DNA of 64,000 bases from Erythrocercus mccallii (GCA_013397435.1 VZRG01001063.1:58371-122370), one strand, 5' to 3'. Positions 1-12,600 are shown, counted from the first letter of the stretch. The notes: generated from the sequence alone by a model not told the origin. Translations and numbers: made by a program.

Positions 1-600
1 GCTTTCCATCCTTCCCCACCTCCCCTCTTTCGCTCCCCTCATCGTATGGAGAGAGGTGCCCCCGTTGCCGATGGAGGTGGGGGAGATGGCCGGAGGGGAC
101 TTGCCCTGTATTTGCAACACCTTTTGCCTTTGCTCCGGCGCTTTCCCAGGCAGGTCGAGGCGACGGGAACGCTGCCGTAGGTGGACGCGGGGAGCGGAGC
201 CCTGTGCTCCTTTCCACCCACACCCACAGCCTCCACCTGGGCCCCGAAAGGGACGCGGTGGGCTCCCCTTTTTGACTTGCGAGACCTGAATTCGCACTAA
301 GGTTGCTAGATCCGTGTGTTTTTCCCATCCCCCTTCCCTTCCTTTCCCGAAGTGCCATTGTCGCATCGCCTGGAGCTGCCGAGCCGAGCTCAGCCCCTGC
401 CGCCGGGCGAGGGGCCCGGGGGGAGCCCCCGCGCTCTGCAGCCCCTCCGCCGGCGCCGCCGAAGGAGGATTTTGCCTGCGGATGCAACCAATTAATCCCG
501 CAGCTCGGCGGGGGCAGCGCGGAGCCGCCCGCAGCCTTTTCCCTGCCTCCCGCGGAAGGCACGACTGAGAAGCAGGGCTGTCCGTGGAGCTTATTTTTAA
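1..600. promoter_or_regulatory. HMGA2: CpG-rich shoulder of the HMGA2 5' region
   Basis: Positions 1-600 are strongly GC-rich with frequent undepleted CpG dinucleotides, densest at about 360-560. Weaker GC-rich patches continue to about 1180. The rest of the window is AT-rich and CpG-poor. Because exon 2 follows 1.5 kb downstream, the simplest reading is the downstream flank of the HMGA2 promoter CpG island extending into intron 1. No core promoter element is assigned. Methylation state and any alternative start site cannot be read from sequence. Confidence 0.6.
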
Positions 601-962
601 AGCGAGATTCCGCGGGCTTTAAACGTGTTTACTTCCCATTCATTTGGCATCAGCCCCACTGCCACGAGAGCCTTCGAGGGGCTCGAAATATGGAGAGAAC
701 TGAGCAGCAAAGCCCCAAGCCGGGGAACCCCGGCTGCTTTGCTTCCTTCCCCGCCCCGGTACGGTCCTGTAAATTGCACAGAAAATACTTTTTGGAAAGC
801 CATAAAAGCAGAGCCCCCCGTTACCTCGCTCTGCCCTTGGTGACACTCAGTCCATCGATCCGGTGTCTGCGGGCTCTGTCCCCCTTCTGCTTCACCCCCT
901 GATTGCCCTCGACCAGCCCCGGCAGCCAGCACCCACCGACACTGCTGGCTTGTGCCAGGGCT

Positions 963-1022
963 TCCTTTTTTTTCTTTTTCCTTTTTTTAATTTTCTTTTT
1001 TTTTTTTTTTTTTTTTTTTTTT
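963..1022. repeat. poly-T / T-rich tract
   Basis: A T-rich run interrupted by a few C and A bases ends in an uninterrupted block of 27 T at 996-1022. It is a simple low-complexity repeat within intron 1 and is probably length-variable. No adjoining element body was recognised. Confidence 0.95.
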
Positions 1023-2060
1023 GCTCTCCTGTATCATTTGAATGTGTGGAAGTGAAAGAAAAATGCGTCTCCTTCAACGTGCTCAGCCCAGATGTGCAGT
1101 GCCTGCGGGGCTCCCCACTGAGCTGCAGCGCTTGGGGAGTCCCCCCGGCAGCCTCCCCTTAACCTTAACGTACCCGGGAAATATGAACGCTGAAGGGGTT
1201 TAAACTGGTTTAAGTTAACAAACTGCACTTAATTAGTTCTACCACATCCTGTAATCTGAAGTAAATGTATAATATTCAAGACTAGAAGAGTTTTATAGTG
1301 TTTATGATTCACTGAATAAATATTTGGAATCTGAACTCTTAGTAATTCATACCCAGTTTTAAGGACTGGTTATTTACTGGCAGGGAAAGGAACTAGTTAA
1401 GAAAATAGCTAAAATAATCAGTGTTGACTAATTTTTGAGTTGAGGTTTTTCAGATTTTTCTTTGGTCGAGTTTTTTTGGCTTACTAGTGTGCTATTTGAA
1501 GAAACGTTTACATTTGCATGTGAATACAAATCAATTTTCTTTAGAATAGGTGTGAATATAATGCCAACTACAGAACAACAGAAAAAAATAGTCCCCCTTG
1601 AGAGAGAAGTAGTCTCATCTTACTTTACAATATTCTGGTAGTTAACTTCTTTTCCCCAAAAAGTTTGTGCTGGAAGCTACATGTGATAATTGTATCTTGC
1701 TATATGCAATGCAATTGAAATTCAGTTGGTATCTGCATTATTTTTTAAATAACTGCTCTTATATTAGGGAAATAATAACCATCTTTAAAAATGTGTTTCC
1801 TGCTATAACTTACATGTTAGAATATGCACACTTTTCCAAGATTTTTTATGCAATTGCAAGAGAAGTCCTTTATTGTGCAAAATAAATTTTTTTCCTTTAC
1901 CTGGAGTTGCTAAATTTTTCATTTTGCGTTGCTAATATCATGGTATTTAATGACACTGTTAATTCATATATTTTAAGCAACTTCTCAGTTTAGTTTATCC
2001 TTTAGATAATCTGGGTTAGTTGTAGCCTCTTGCCACAATAGCATGTTTTCCTGTATTTAG

Positions 2061-2147
2061 GAACCAACTGGTGAACCATCTCCTAAAAGACCAAGAGGAA
2101 GACCCAAAGGAAGCAAAAACAAGAGTCCCTCTAAAGCAGCTCAGAAG
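2061..2147 (+). CDS. HMGA2: HMGA2 exon 2 (second AT-hook)
   Basis: This exon encodes 29 residues of high mobility group AT-hook protein 2, a small, intrinsically disordered chromatin protein that binds the minor groove of AT-rich DNA in the nucleus and acts as an architectural regulator of growth genes. The translation starts [16 protein letters not shown] and ends SKAAQK. The core PRGRP with flanking basic residues is the AT-hook. Two SP dipeptides (exon residues 7-8 and 22-23) match positions known as CDK phosphorylation sites in the family. Length (87 nt), phase 0 on both sides and sequence agree with the mammalian exon 2 (human residues 38-66) as I remember it, apparently without substitution. 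Flanks are CTGTATTTAG before and GTGAGA after. The exon is too short to be found as an ORF. Confidence 0.97.
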
Positions 2148-5100
2148 GTGAGATTATTAAAAAGAAAGAATTACTAATGCTGTTTTTTTATCAGCTGGTA
2201 GCAAAAAATCCAATTATTTAGGCTGTGAAGTGTGGGATTGGAACTCTTTTAATAATGGTAGCTACATAAAGCATGATTTTCACATTTTTAAAATTAGAAT
2301 TAACATGAAGACCCTAAGTACAGAACCTATAAGGGCAACTTTTTTAGTAGTCTATAGATGAGTGAAATAGTAAGGTATTTCATGAGAAACATGAGATGTC
2401 CTGTATGTAGTAGGGAAGTCAATGTTATGGATACTATTTTCTTCATTAAGGTTTTTGTAAGAGGAAGATTAATTTCTTGCCTACTTACTGTTGTTACTAC
2501 TACAGACCAAATCTGTATATTAAAGCTAAGTGCTTTGTCAAACATAAGTTAATTAGAAGTAAATCCAATTATGTGTTGATGGAAATAAGTGCATATATTG
2601 AAATTTACAGCTTTAAAATGTGATGGTAAAGTAAACTTCCAGTTACAGTAAAAGCCTGTTATATCTTGTTTAGTAATCAGTTTCAAGGAGACTTTTACTA
2701 GAAGTGCTTTTAGTCTTCTGAACCCCTGTTTCTGCTTGGTGATGGGACCAAACTTTTATTCTGGTGGTTCTGGTTGCCTTTAGCTGCAGGAGGAGCTCCC
2801 TGAAGTCACTGCATTTAGTGCGTGGACTTTACATCACAAATACAACATGAAAATTTGACTAAATTTTATTTGAACTGGGGAAAGCACAGCCTTAAAAAGC
2901 TGTGTTATCAAGACAAATCATGTATACTCTTCTGTAGGAAATATTTTAGTGAAGGCAAGTAGTTGTGTATAGGCTTGAAAACAAATATAGGGGATTTGTT
3001 TATGTTGTTGGTTATACAGCAGTTAGCACTAGTTTACAGGTACTAAATCAGAAAAAAAAGCTTACAAAATGTAGTAGTGAACTGTAGTGCTAAAGTGTAT
3101 CTGTATCTTTTAAAGAGGTGCTTGACAAAATGTGTGGAAGGTATTTGTGTCCTCATCTAATTAGGGTTCATTTTTCAGTATGCCTATGGTACTGACCATA
3201 TTAAGTTTGATAGTTTTCAGTGTTATAAATTACTATAGCAACTACTGATAAATATTAAATCATTAAAAGGTGACTATGGTTTCATGTCTGTTTTGTTTAA
3301 AGTGTTTTCAACATTTGTTTGAGGTACTTTTCCAACTGTCTTTAAATTCAGAATTGGTTGGGTTTTTTTAAAGTTTTTTTTTTTACTTTTTGGGCTGGAA
3401 AAAAAGCAGCACGTTCTGTCAAGAAATCCATGAATTAGTAAAAAATGCTTTACAGGTTAAGTATTAAGAAATCCTTCAAAGCCATTCTGCAAGGTAATGT
3501 GCTTAAAATGTTGATTTTTTTCTTTATACAGTTAAAGCATTCCTCAGATTCATGTTAAAATAGTTTATATGTCACTTTTCAAAAGAGAGAGAGCAGTTTT
3601 TTATTAGTCTAGCAAATCCAAATGTGAGCTTTAGTATTTTAAATATTACTCCTAGGAGTGTTGGCTTTCCTAGGAGAAGCATTTGTAGTAAGATTAAATT
3701 CTAACTAATTTGTTAAAATGTGTTTTTAAAAGATGCTTCTAAAAGAAATATTGACATTATTTCATTTGCATAAGTGATTTGGATTTAAAACATTCATATG
3801 TGTGCCGGTTTTTCCAGATTTTTCCAGATGATTCTGGTACATAGTTATGCTTTCTTAATCTAATAATCTAAGAACTGAGTAATTTCATTGTAACATTTTG
3901 ATTTTCATAATGCATCAAGTTACTGCTCTTATTAAAGCTTTTGGGTGTTGCTAATATAAAAAATTGACCAAAGACCACGTGTCTTTTTTTAGTAATAAAA
4001 CCCCTTTGAGGGTATGTAATTACAAGTCTTACTGGTTTCTAGGTTTATAGATAAAGTATATAAATGTTTGATAAATCCTCTAAAACATAAACCACTTATA
4101 AAGCATTACTAGAAGAAAGAGACTGGTATCACATTTCAAATAAATATTTTAGCCCTTTTTCCAAATTGATAATTAACCCTCTCTAAAATGGTTCAGCTTC
4201 TCACAAGGTATCTCAAAGTATCTTTTAATGTAATATTATTTCCAGTAGTTTTTCTAACTGTAATATGGATGGGAAGGTTTTGGCAGTGTAAGAAAGCTTC
4301 ATTTGGTGGTGAGGGTATCACCTCTAAAAGGGGTGAGCTGTATGTTCAGTTCTGTGGTACACAGATTTACACATACATATGCATACATACATTTATTAAG
4401 AATTTCTCCAGCCTGTCTCAACCCCCAGAAAGAGAACTGGCTATCTTAGCTTAAGCCCCTCTAGATGTGAACCTGGGTACTATACACCCAGCTGGAATTT
4501 GCTGGAATTTCTAAAGAATAGTGCGTGCCCTGTGTGTTTCAAAGGGAGCTCATTGAAATGCTTTATAGTGTTCACAACATGTTAGATAAATGCCGACCAG
4601 GAGAACCCACTGAGCAACCATGAGAAGGCACTCATGATTAATTGATTAGGTGTTCTCTTGCAAAGCATTACACATCACAATTAAAAATGTATTGCACAAA
4701 CTGGCAGTGAGTTAAAAATAGTTCAGAACTGGGGCTTTGTTTTGTTATACTTCAAAAAGGAAATACCCTTAAATCAGTTGATGGACACTCTTCCCTGGAG
4801 TTGTGGTTGTGTTGTATATTTAAAATTTCTTGGTTCACAGGATTTTTTTTTTTTTTCAGTTTTAAGAGCTTGTGTTTGGTCTTAGTAAACTGGCCTTGGG
4901 GCATCTGAAAACAAACTGTGCTTGTTAGGAAATTAGCAATGTGAAACTTGACAATGCATACAGAATGTTGCAAAACTAACTGAACAGCTAATAATGTGGC
5001 AATTACTCTAATTTTGGGTAATACGCTTTTTTTCTTTTCTTAAACCCTTACATATCACACATGCCTAAGTTTTTATAAACTAGACATAAGAAATGAACTG

Positions 5101-8100
5101 TGTTTTATAGAAGACAACCATTTATCAATTGTTTGATTTTCACAAACAGGAGGAACACAATGTGTTACCAGATAGGTAAGAAGAGGTAGAGACAAAAAAC
5201 TCCTGATCACCTTGCACTTGAGTCCCCACAATTAGGTTGTTATTATGCAGTCTGCATTTTTAAACAAGTTATTCTGTCATTCATTTAAAATATTTGAAAA
5301 AAAATAACAAAATGTGAATTGGGTTTTGTGTTTTTTCCTCCCCAATGCACAACTATTTTTTCAAGAAGGTCATAGTAGGGAATCTTCCTTTTTAATTTCC
5401 TGGGTTTTTTTTTTCTTTTTTTTAAGCTCCTGTAGTTTGGTTTGACAAAAATACTGTAATACTGTATAGGCATAAATACTTTGATGTTTGGGAGCAGGAA
5501 ACACACTTGAGAAAAAGGAGTAGTAGCTACCATATGATTGTCTTTAAAGAAATTGTAAAGGGATATCCCAGAAATATGCAATGGTAAAAATTCTTTAATA
5601 AAATTTACCTTCAGCTAAAACAGGTTGAGTTCTGTTGTAGTTATTGGTGTAGTGAGTTTCGCTGAAAATACGTACAGAGCTTGATGCATCATCCTCTGAA
5701 AACTAGGGCTTGTGGTCCTGTGTGTTACTACACTTGCTACTGTCACTATGTTACATGGCCAGGTTTGGTATGTAGAAAGGCATGTCCCCGGGTTAAACAG
5801 TCCAAAGGTAAAAGGAAAAAAAAAACAAAACAAACAAACAAAAAAAAACCCTCAAAAAACCAACAAACCAGAAAAGTGCATGTGATCAGGACTCTGCCCT
5901 GAATTGGTTCACAAAAATCTAGTTGGCTTCTCCATGCTTCATTCATTTTCACCAACACCAGTCATTGCAAGCTTAAAGGGAAAAGAAGATGTAATTTGTC
6001 AAGTGATTGTAGTGTGGTTATTGCACTGAAAAAATAAGAGACCTCAAATTCCAATGTTTTGACCAGGAAAAGCAGAAGACTGACTTTTGTTTAGAATTAA
6101 AATGGATAAAATAGGACACGGAAAGTGTGATTTTTTTGTCCTTAGTCAATGCCTAAGGGTTTTTTTTGAGAGTATTTTTTGACTAAATAACTGTGGTTTT
6201 TTTGAGATGGTCACATTCCTAGACAAGATCTTTTGACTCTGTTTGACAGCAGTGATCTTCCTCCTGAGAACTATCACTTATTTTACCTGACTTACAGGTC
6301 TGACACATTTTATCTGAGATCTCCAGCAGATCGTTTTGCAAAGTAGATAGAGTTCTTCAAATTTGGATTCTGTTGCATTTGAGGTCTTCCTTGACAAGTG
6401 CCCAAAGAGCACTTTATAGCCATTCAATTATTTATATTTGTCTTGTCTTGTTAATTGCTTTCAGTAGTACAGCCTTGGTTTCTGTCTGGGTACAGTGCAG
6501 TTTTGCAATAAAGAGGCAGAGATCATGGGCAGTCAAGTCCTAGAGTTGCTGAGAGAAGCTGTTTGGAGGCAGGGTTTGGTGGCCCTGTGGTACAGGGCTT
6601 AAGTGGATTGCAAATCTTCCTGGGGACTGTAGCTCGCTTCCTGATAGCAGAGACTGAAATAGTGATCTTTCTCACCTGTGATAAATAAAAACCATTTCCC
6701 ATAATAATGCTTTTAAATGTGAGTAAATTTAGTTCTGTTCCTCAAATGTGACATTGCAAATATGGTGTGTTTTATTATTGTTTATAAGAAATTTCGTATT
6801 TTTAATGCAATGTGCTTTATGTTTGATAACATACCCGACCCTTCTTTGAGCTTGGTGATTTCATGTCTTAGCTGTACAAAACAAGGTCACGCCTCAGCAT
6901 AGTAGCACCAAAAGTTAAAAAAACATTAAAACCGCCTGACCAAACCCACCTCTGGGTGGCCTGGAGCTCTGTCAGGATTTGCCCCTAGCTTCAGAGGCAA
7001 CACTTCACTTAAAGCCAAGAGCCAACAGACTGGAGTATTTCTGATGATGCAAAAATCTGTTCAGAGGAAAGGCAATGTTTTAGTGCTTTCATGGAGAAAC
7101 ACTGTATTATCTGTCTGATACACACTAAAACATTTCTTCAAGGTTTCAATTAAAAAAAAGTCTTAGGCTGTTGGAGAAAATACAGGCTGTATTTTAATAA
7201 AATGCAGGCTGGAAAAAGAGGAATATTTTCCCAAACTTCATGTATTTATCATTACCACTGTGCTGCTGCTACTCCTTTTGTTTGTTCTAAAAGTGTTTTG
7301 TCTTTGCTCTTGAAAAGGAGATAAAACCTCCCACTTTGGAGGTTCTTGTCATTCATTTTCTGCAGTTTATTCTGTGAAAACCCTGCTATTTAGTTACAGA
7401 ATCTCTCTGTACCAAAACATCACCTCTGGCATGCCTGGCTGTTTGCTCAGCTCACCTCTGGGAAAGATTTGGTTTTGATAAGAACTATGGAAACGTTTTT
7501 CTTCTAACATGAGGTGGAAGTCATATACGGCAGGAATATAGTGCCTTTCAATCTGCAAGGTCCCCAAGCACTTGACAAGTCGTTACCCAAACTATCCAGC
7601 AGGAACACCAGCCACTTCTGACATGGACCTTTGGTGGTGGTGCAGCTCAGCACTGCTCATGGGGAGCAGCCACACTCTGTGATAGTTTATGGCAGGAAGC
7701 AAAGATTAGTTGTTCAGAGAAATCCCTCGTGTTCATTATAATTTGTAGTTAAAAATTGTGTCAGGTTTGTACAGACTCTAATTATTAGACCAAAGTAGTT
7801 TTTGTTTTCAAAAAGTTAATTATTTTTTAATAGAGTTTTGGAAAAGGATCTTTCCTTCAGATGCAGTAATATACAGAAGAAAATAAATAGCTTTAGTGCT
7901 CTGATAAAATGTCAAGTGTTGATTTGTTAAGACCAATTATAACCAATATTTTCTTTTTAAGATTTATGCCTAGTGTTTCATGAAGTAAATGTAGAATCAA
8001 GGGGCTACAGTTTATCAAAACCTAAACTAAACTATATCTGGTTTTTTGCATCCTTCAGGTTACAAGGTATAAAGAAATTGAATGCTTAAAGGAAACAAAA

Positions 8101-9551
8101 CTCTGAAATAGACAGCTATAGGATATAGTAAATGCATTTTAACAAGTATTCTCTTAAGAGGGTTTCACCTTACATGTAACACTGGTATAAACGATTAAAT
8201 CTCAAGTTTACTCTTTTAACAAGTCTGAGTGATAATTTTGCCCTTTAGGAGTGTGAATTTTATTTTTCACAGCTTTCTTATTGCATGGTATTTATTTCAA
8301 AGTAATTGCATTTAACTCACAGGGCAGGTTTTTTTGTAGAGATTCCTCCACTAGTTTCTCAGCTCAAGTTCTCTTTTAGAGAGATCAGATTTACACAGTA
8401 TTAGGTTACAGTATATGTTACAGTGATTGACCAGCAAGTGATTTATTTAATGGCACAGTTGATTTCTAAGGGCAAATCAAATACTCGTACAGTTAACTGG
8501 GGGAAAAAACCCCAAAGCAACACAGTTCTTGTGTACTGAAAGTCTTCATTCTTGGGGACTTTGTATGTGGCAAGTCCTACCCTGACTACAGGTGGTGGCA
8601 AAATCCTGAGCGGAACAGGATTATTTATCTGGTGACGTGTATGGATGGGCATAGCCTACCTAGAGAGAATAACCTGTTTCTCTTCATTTTAAACTCCGTA
8701 AGTTTTTTAGTGTACTGCATAAGTACTGTTATTAGTAGTAGTATTCACAATGTCGTGCAGTGGAATTAGTAGAAGAACCTATAAAAGAACCCATATTTCC
8801 TTTAAGCTGAGCTCCAGGAGCAACTGCTGGGCTTACATAAATATAGCTGTCACTTTTAGGGCCTCTTCCATATAGTTTCCTTAAACTTGGAAAGGGAAGG
8901 TGTGTTTTGGGCCATAAAAGGTTTACTTAAGGATGTGCTTTTGTCTGGAAAACTTCATGTGAAAAGTAGAGAAATTGTTTCCCGATCAGAACACAGACAG
9001 TTCATGGTGATATTCTGTCCTAATTAATTTCATGCATGAACCTAATGAGACTAAAAAGGGAATTGTAGCTGTTTTAAACTGTTTTTATCAATCTTGAAAC
9101 AGGCTGTATTTTTAATTTAGTGTCTTCAAGTACTTTTTGATGGCCTGTGAAAGACTAGATTGGATGTTATTGGAGGTTCTCAGGTTTCCCAATTGCCCTA
9201 TGTCCCCACCATCAGCCTGCATGTCAGATGGCTGGCCAGGGCACCCCAGGCTTTGCTGAGGGCCCTGAGCAGCTGGGGCTGTGTGGGCACCCTCCTCCAT
9301 GACCCTGGACACAGTGTGGATCAGGGCCGGGGGCACCCTTGGGTGCAGGTAAGCACTGCCTAGCCACACTGGCTAGGAAAAGTCCAAAAAAGCAGCATAA
9401 TCACATTCTACCAAAAACCACACAGATTTTCTAGGGGGCCTGGTGCCACCCAAGAGGTATAATTGTAGCTAATGTTACAGGAAAGGGGTTCCTAGTTGCT
9501 GAGGCTGTTAAGTAATGCTGAGGTATAAAATATGTTGTGTTTCTTTTACAG
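2148..9551 (+). other. HMGA2: HMGA2 intron 2
   Basis: This is a 7404-bp intron between the GTGAGA donor after exon 2 and the TTCTTTTACAG acceptor before exon 3. It is AT-rich, with poly-T runs (for example about 4843-4856), an A-rich (AAAC)-type tract near 5815 and a short ACAT-rich patch near 4370-4392. A distinctly GC-richer patch at about 9190-9360 lies 200 bases before exon 3. I see no CR1, LTR or second gene inside it. If the intron were retained, the frame would continue for nine codons after exon 2 and stop at 2175-2177. Confidence 0.93.
5814..5873. repeat. A-rich (AAAC)n-type low-complexity tract
   Basis: About 60 bases are almost entirely A and C on the + strand, with several AAAC units. 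It is simple sequence. A decayed poly-A tail of a retroposed sequence is possible, but no source gene is recognisable upstream. Confidence 0.75.
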
Positions 9552-9602
9552 AAAGCAGAAGCCACTGGTGAAAAGCGACCTAGAGGCCGGCCCAGAAAAT
9601 GG
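9552..9602 (+). CDS. HMGA2: HMGA2 exon 3 (third AT-hook)
   Basis: This exon encodes 17 residues, KAEATGEKRPRGRPRKW, containing the third AT-hook (core PRGRP in a basic context) of HMGA2, a nuclear architectural factor that binds AT-rich DNA. It is 51 nt long and phase 0 at both ends, and it ends with a TGG tryptophan codon directly before the donor GTAGGT. This matches the mammalian exon 3 (human residues 67-83) as I recall it. The acceptor is a pyrimidine-rich TTTCTTTTACAG. With exon 2 it gives two of the three AT-hooks. The linker exon 4 and acidic-tail exon 5 are not in the window. In mammals the intron that follows is the classical breakpoint region in benign tumours, where loss of the tail leaves the hooks active. 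Confidence 0.97.
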
Positions 9603-12600
9603 GTAGGTATTTCACTTCCAGATTTATTTGCTGTGTTATAAAGCATGTTATAAAATGCATTCCTTTAGAGAACAGTAATTTCATTTGTAAAAAAAAGCAT
9701 CTGTCTTCTGCGTCTCTTTGTTCTGGTGGATTGACTAAAGGGTTAAGAGAGCAAAGAGGTTGATCACAGCTTCCTACCTTTAGACTCTGGTAGTTTGCTT
9801 AAGACACTTTACAATTGAATATTTGCTTCAAGTGAATATTTATGTGTATCTTATCAGCATGAAAAGAGCCTCAACTCTTCCTTCAAAAGAGAGTAACAAT
9901 GAGATAACTTGTTCAGTAACTGAGTAACAAAGGTTAAAGGGGCAATATCAGATATCAGAGGGTGATAAGACTCCTGATGTAGGGTGCACAAGATAAAGTT
10001 TAAAAACCAAAATGCTTTTGTTCTACATTGCCTGGAAACATGCATATTTTCCTTAAATCCAGTGAGAAAGAGCATAGATGAACAGCAGGATACTTGCACT
10101 TAAAACTTAGTTTTTCCATTCACAGTAATTTTCATGCCTCATATATTTGTAGTGACTGGTAATATATTTCACTAAACGTTGCCGCTTTTCCTGACCCCAT
10201 TTAGTCTTTAGATGTGTCTATCAGACATGTGTTTTTATTCTTTGGCTATGGAAGTATTTCAGTCTTGGGTGCTTGAAATTTTGTGTTCTCACTGACGTTT
10301 ACAGCTAATGAGGGGTCTGCCTGGGTGCACCTCTCATCTGCACAAGTTTTTCACTTGTGCAGCTTTCATATGGAGTGTGAAAATGGGATTGAGTATTAGA
10401 AGATATAAAGGTGTGGCTGTGTACTTCATTACAAGTTAACCTTTCTGATTTCCCTTTTTCAGTTCCCTTTCTCTGCTCAACATCTTACTTTAAACTTCTT
10501 TTTTAAATCCACCCCCACCATCTGAATTTCAACCCCTTATTTCACTCTGTATTCTCTTTCCTCTTGTCAGTCCTGTCATTTTCCCCTCCATTTTGTTCAG
10601 TTCTTTACATAGCTGTTAAAAGAGTTGTAAAAGTATATGCTTGCCAAAGCTCAAATGGCAGCAGAAGGTACTGAAAACTACAGCTAAGGTTCCCCAGAGT
10701 ATCAGCCACTAAACACAGGAAAGCTGCCCTTAGCAGTCACCTTAGGAGCTAGTTCTATTGCATTTTCCAGTGAAGGTACCACAGGATATTTCTTTGGAGA
10801 AAACAGACCTCTGCATACTAGATGAGTGGTTTATACCTGTAGTTTTTAAGTCAGGCACTTTTCAGGTACCTGAGGAAACTCACTGGCATTAAAAAAGGGT
10901 CGGTTTTTGAAACACATCTCTGCTGGTGATCTGCTCATAAGCAGCTTGGGGAAGGCAAATGCCAAGTGCAGTAAAATGTGGGTCAGTTTCTGTCTGCTTC
11001 CTCCCATCTGGCTTGAACCTTGTGTATCTGGACGCTGAGTGTTGCTTGCTTGATCCTCACCTTGGGTAAAATCCCTGGGAAACAGCAAAAATACCTGGTT
11101 TATGAGAGTAATTAATTTATAACAGTCAAGCCATCCCCTCTGAGTCAGGAATGTGTGACAGGTGAATAGGGAGTCTTGAAGAGTTTGGGGAAAAGGGAAA
11201 AGGCAGCAGCCTGAAAGGTTTAAAAGATTTTTCTCTTCCAAGTACTCATATCAGAAACTGAGTTTTCTGTGAAAAGGGCTAATATAGCACATCTGGTATC
11301 TTGTAGATTAGAATGCTTCCCTTCTATGTTTGTATTTTTGTGGGGTGGGAGAAGAAAAAATAGGCAGCATCAGTGGAGCATTCAGTATGGAATGGGCTGG
11401 GCTATTTCTCAGGTCAAGAATATGATTTTCAGAAATATTAATTACTGAAACGGACTTGTATGCATTACCTTATTATGAGACCAATACTTTCAACAGTTTC
11501 ACTTTTTTTTAAAATAAATGCATATTTTGAGACTCAGTATTACTTTGCTCTTGTGCCTTTTGAAAGTGTAGTCTTTTTATTTTCTTATTCTGATGATAAT
11601 AATTTTCAGAGATAATGCTCCAATCTGTGACTTGCATTGAGATAGTTCTTCAGACATGAGAATCAAATATGCTATTTTTTCCCTTTCTGTTTTTTCTCTT
11701 TCCAGTTTAAATGAAGTTCACAGGTTCCTTCTAGCTTGTAGTTGAAATCAGGGTAGGAGTCTGCCTGAAGGTAGATGATACAGCATCATCCTTTCTGTTT
11801 ACACCTCCAACATGCAGTCAGAAAGTGTCCCTTTTTATCACCCATATTTCAGTTTAATCCTTAATGATTACATTCTTCCTTAATCCAATTTATTTATATG
11901 TCAAGCCTTAATGATGATGGTTTAGTATCTGTGCAAGTAAGGAGAGTGTAGGGTTTTTTTCTTGGAGACGACAGAATTCTACATTTTCATAGGTTTTTGG
12001 GAGTCTAGAGGTTCTGTGTCATATGTTGTTCATCAAATTGTAAAATATTATTTCTGCTGTTTCCTTCAATATGCAGAGACATATTAGCTAACAGACCACT
12101 GTAGAATTCCGGTAGCTGGTCTTTCTGCTGGTTCAAATTAAGTATTTAATGTTTGTGACTCACAGTGTATTTATTTATATATTATTATATTATTTTTTAG
12201 AAGAGAAGTAAATTTTTTTGACTAGTATAAAACTGAGAGGGGGAAGCAGAGCCCAAGTGAAGAGGGCAAGAAGCCCAGTTTATCATAAGCATATGAGGCA
12301 TCAGATGATCTTTTAAATACAATAATGTGTACTTTGCAAAGTTGTCAAAGGAAAGAAGACCCTTGTCAATAGAATAGATGGTAAAGATTAAACAAAATCT
12401 TAGGAAATAAAATATTCAGCTACATAGAAAAGCTTTCTAAATGTGGAGAGGTAATTGAATGAAAGTCCTGAAGATAACAAGGTCAAGCATGTGGGAAATG
12501 AACATAGTTGAAATCAGAAACACAGTGCTTGCTGCTGTAAAACTCACCTTCACTGTAGGTTGGCTCACACGTGTGGAACACATTGAAGGCTGTGAGTCTA

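Larger units (their letters stand above)
1..2060 (+). other. HMGA2: HMGA2 intron 1 (3' part; exon 1 lies upstream)
   Basis: This stretch precedes the exon 2 acceptor and contains no in-frame sequence resembling the N-terminal HMGA2 exon (start codon plus the first RGRGRPRK AT-hook), so I place exon 1 upstream of the window. It ends in a pyrimidine-rich run and CTGTATTTAG, a normal acceptor. The first part is GC- and CpG-rich. After about position 1200 the composition falls to the AT-rich level of the other introns. Apart from the CpG-rich shoulder and the poly-T tract listed separately, I see no gene or repeat in it. A 199-codon open frame at 303-902 is probably a by-product of the GC-rich composition. 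Confidence 0.8.

Noticed and set aside
303..902. 199-codon open frame on the + strand
   Set aside because: It lies in CpG-rich intron 1, where stops are rare by composition. It has no recognised domain and biased P/A/S/R content. Kept only as a low-interest observation.
1..2060. HMGA2 exon 1 inside the window
   Set aside because: None of the start codons in this stretch begins the expected N-terminal sequence, and no first AT-hook coding sequence was found. Exon 1 must lie upstream.
10846..11241. 131-codon open frame on the - strand
   Set aside because: No recognisable domain and ordinary intronic composition.
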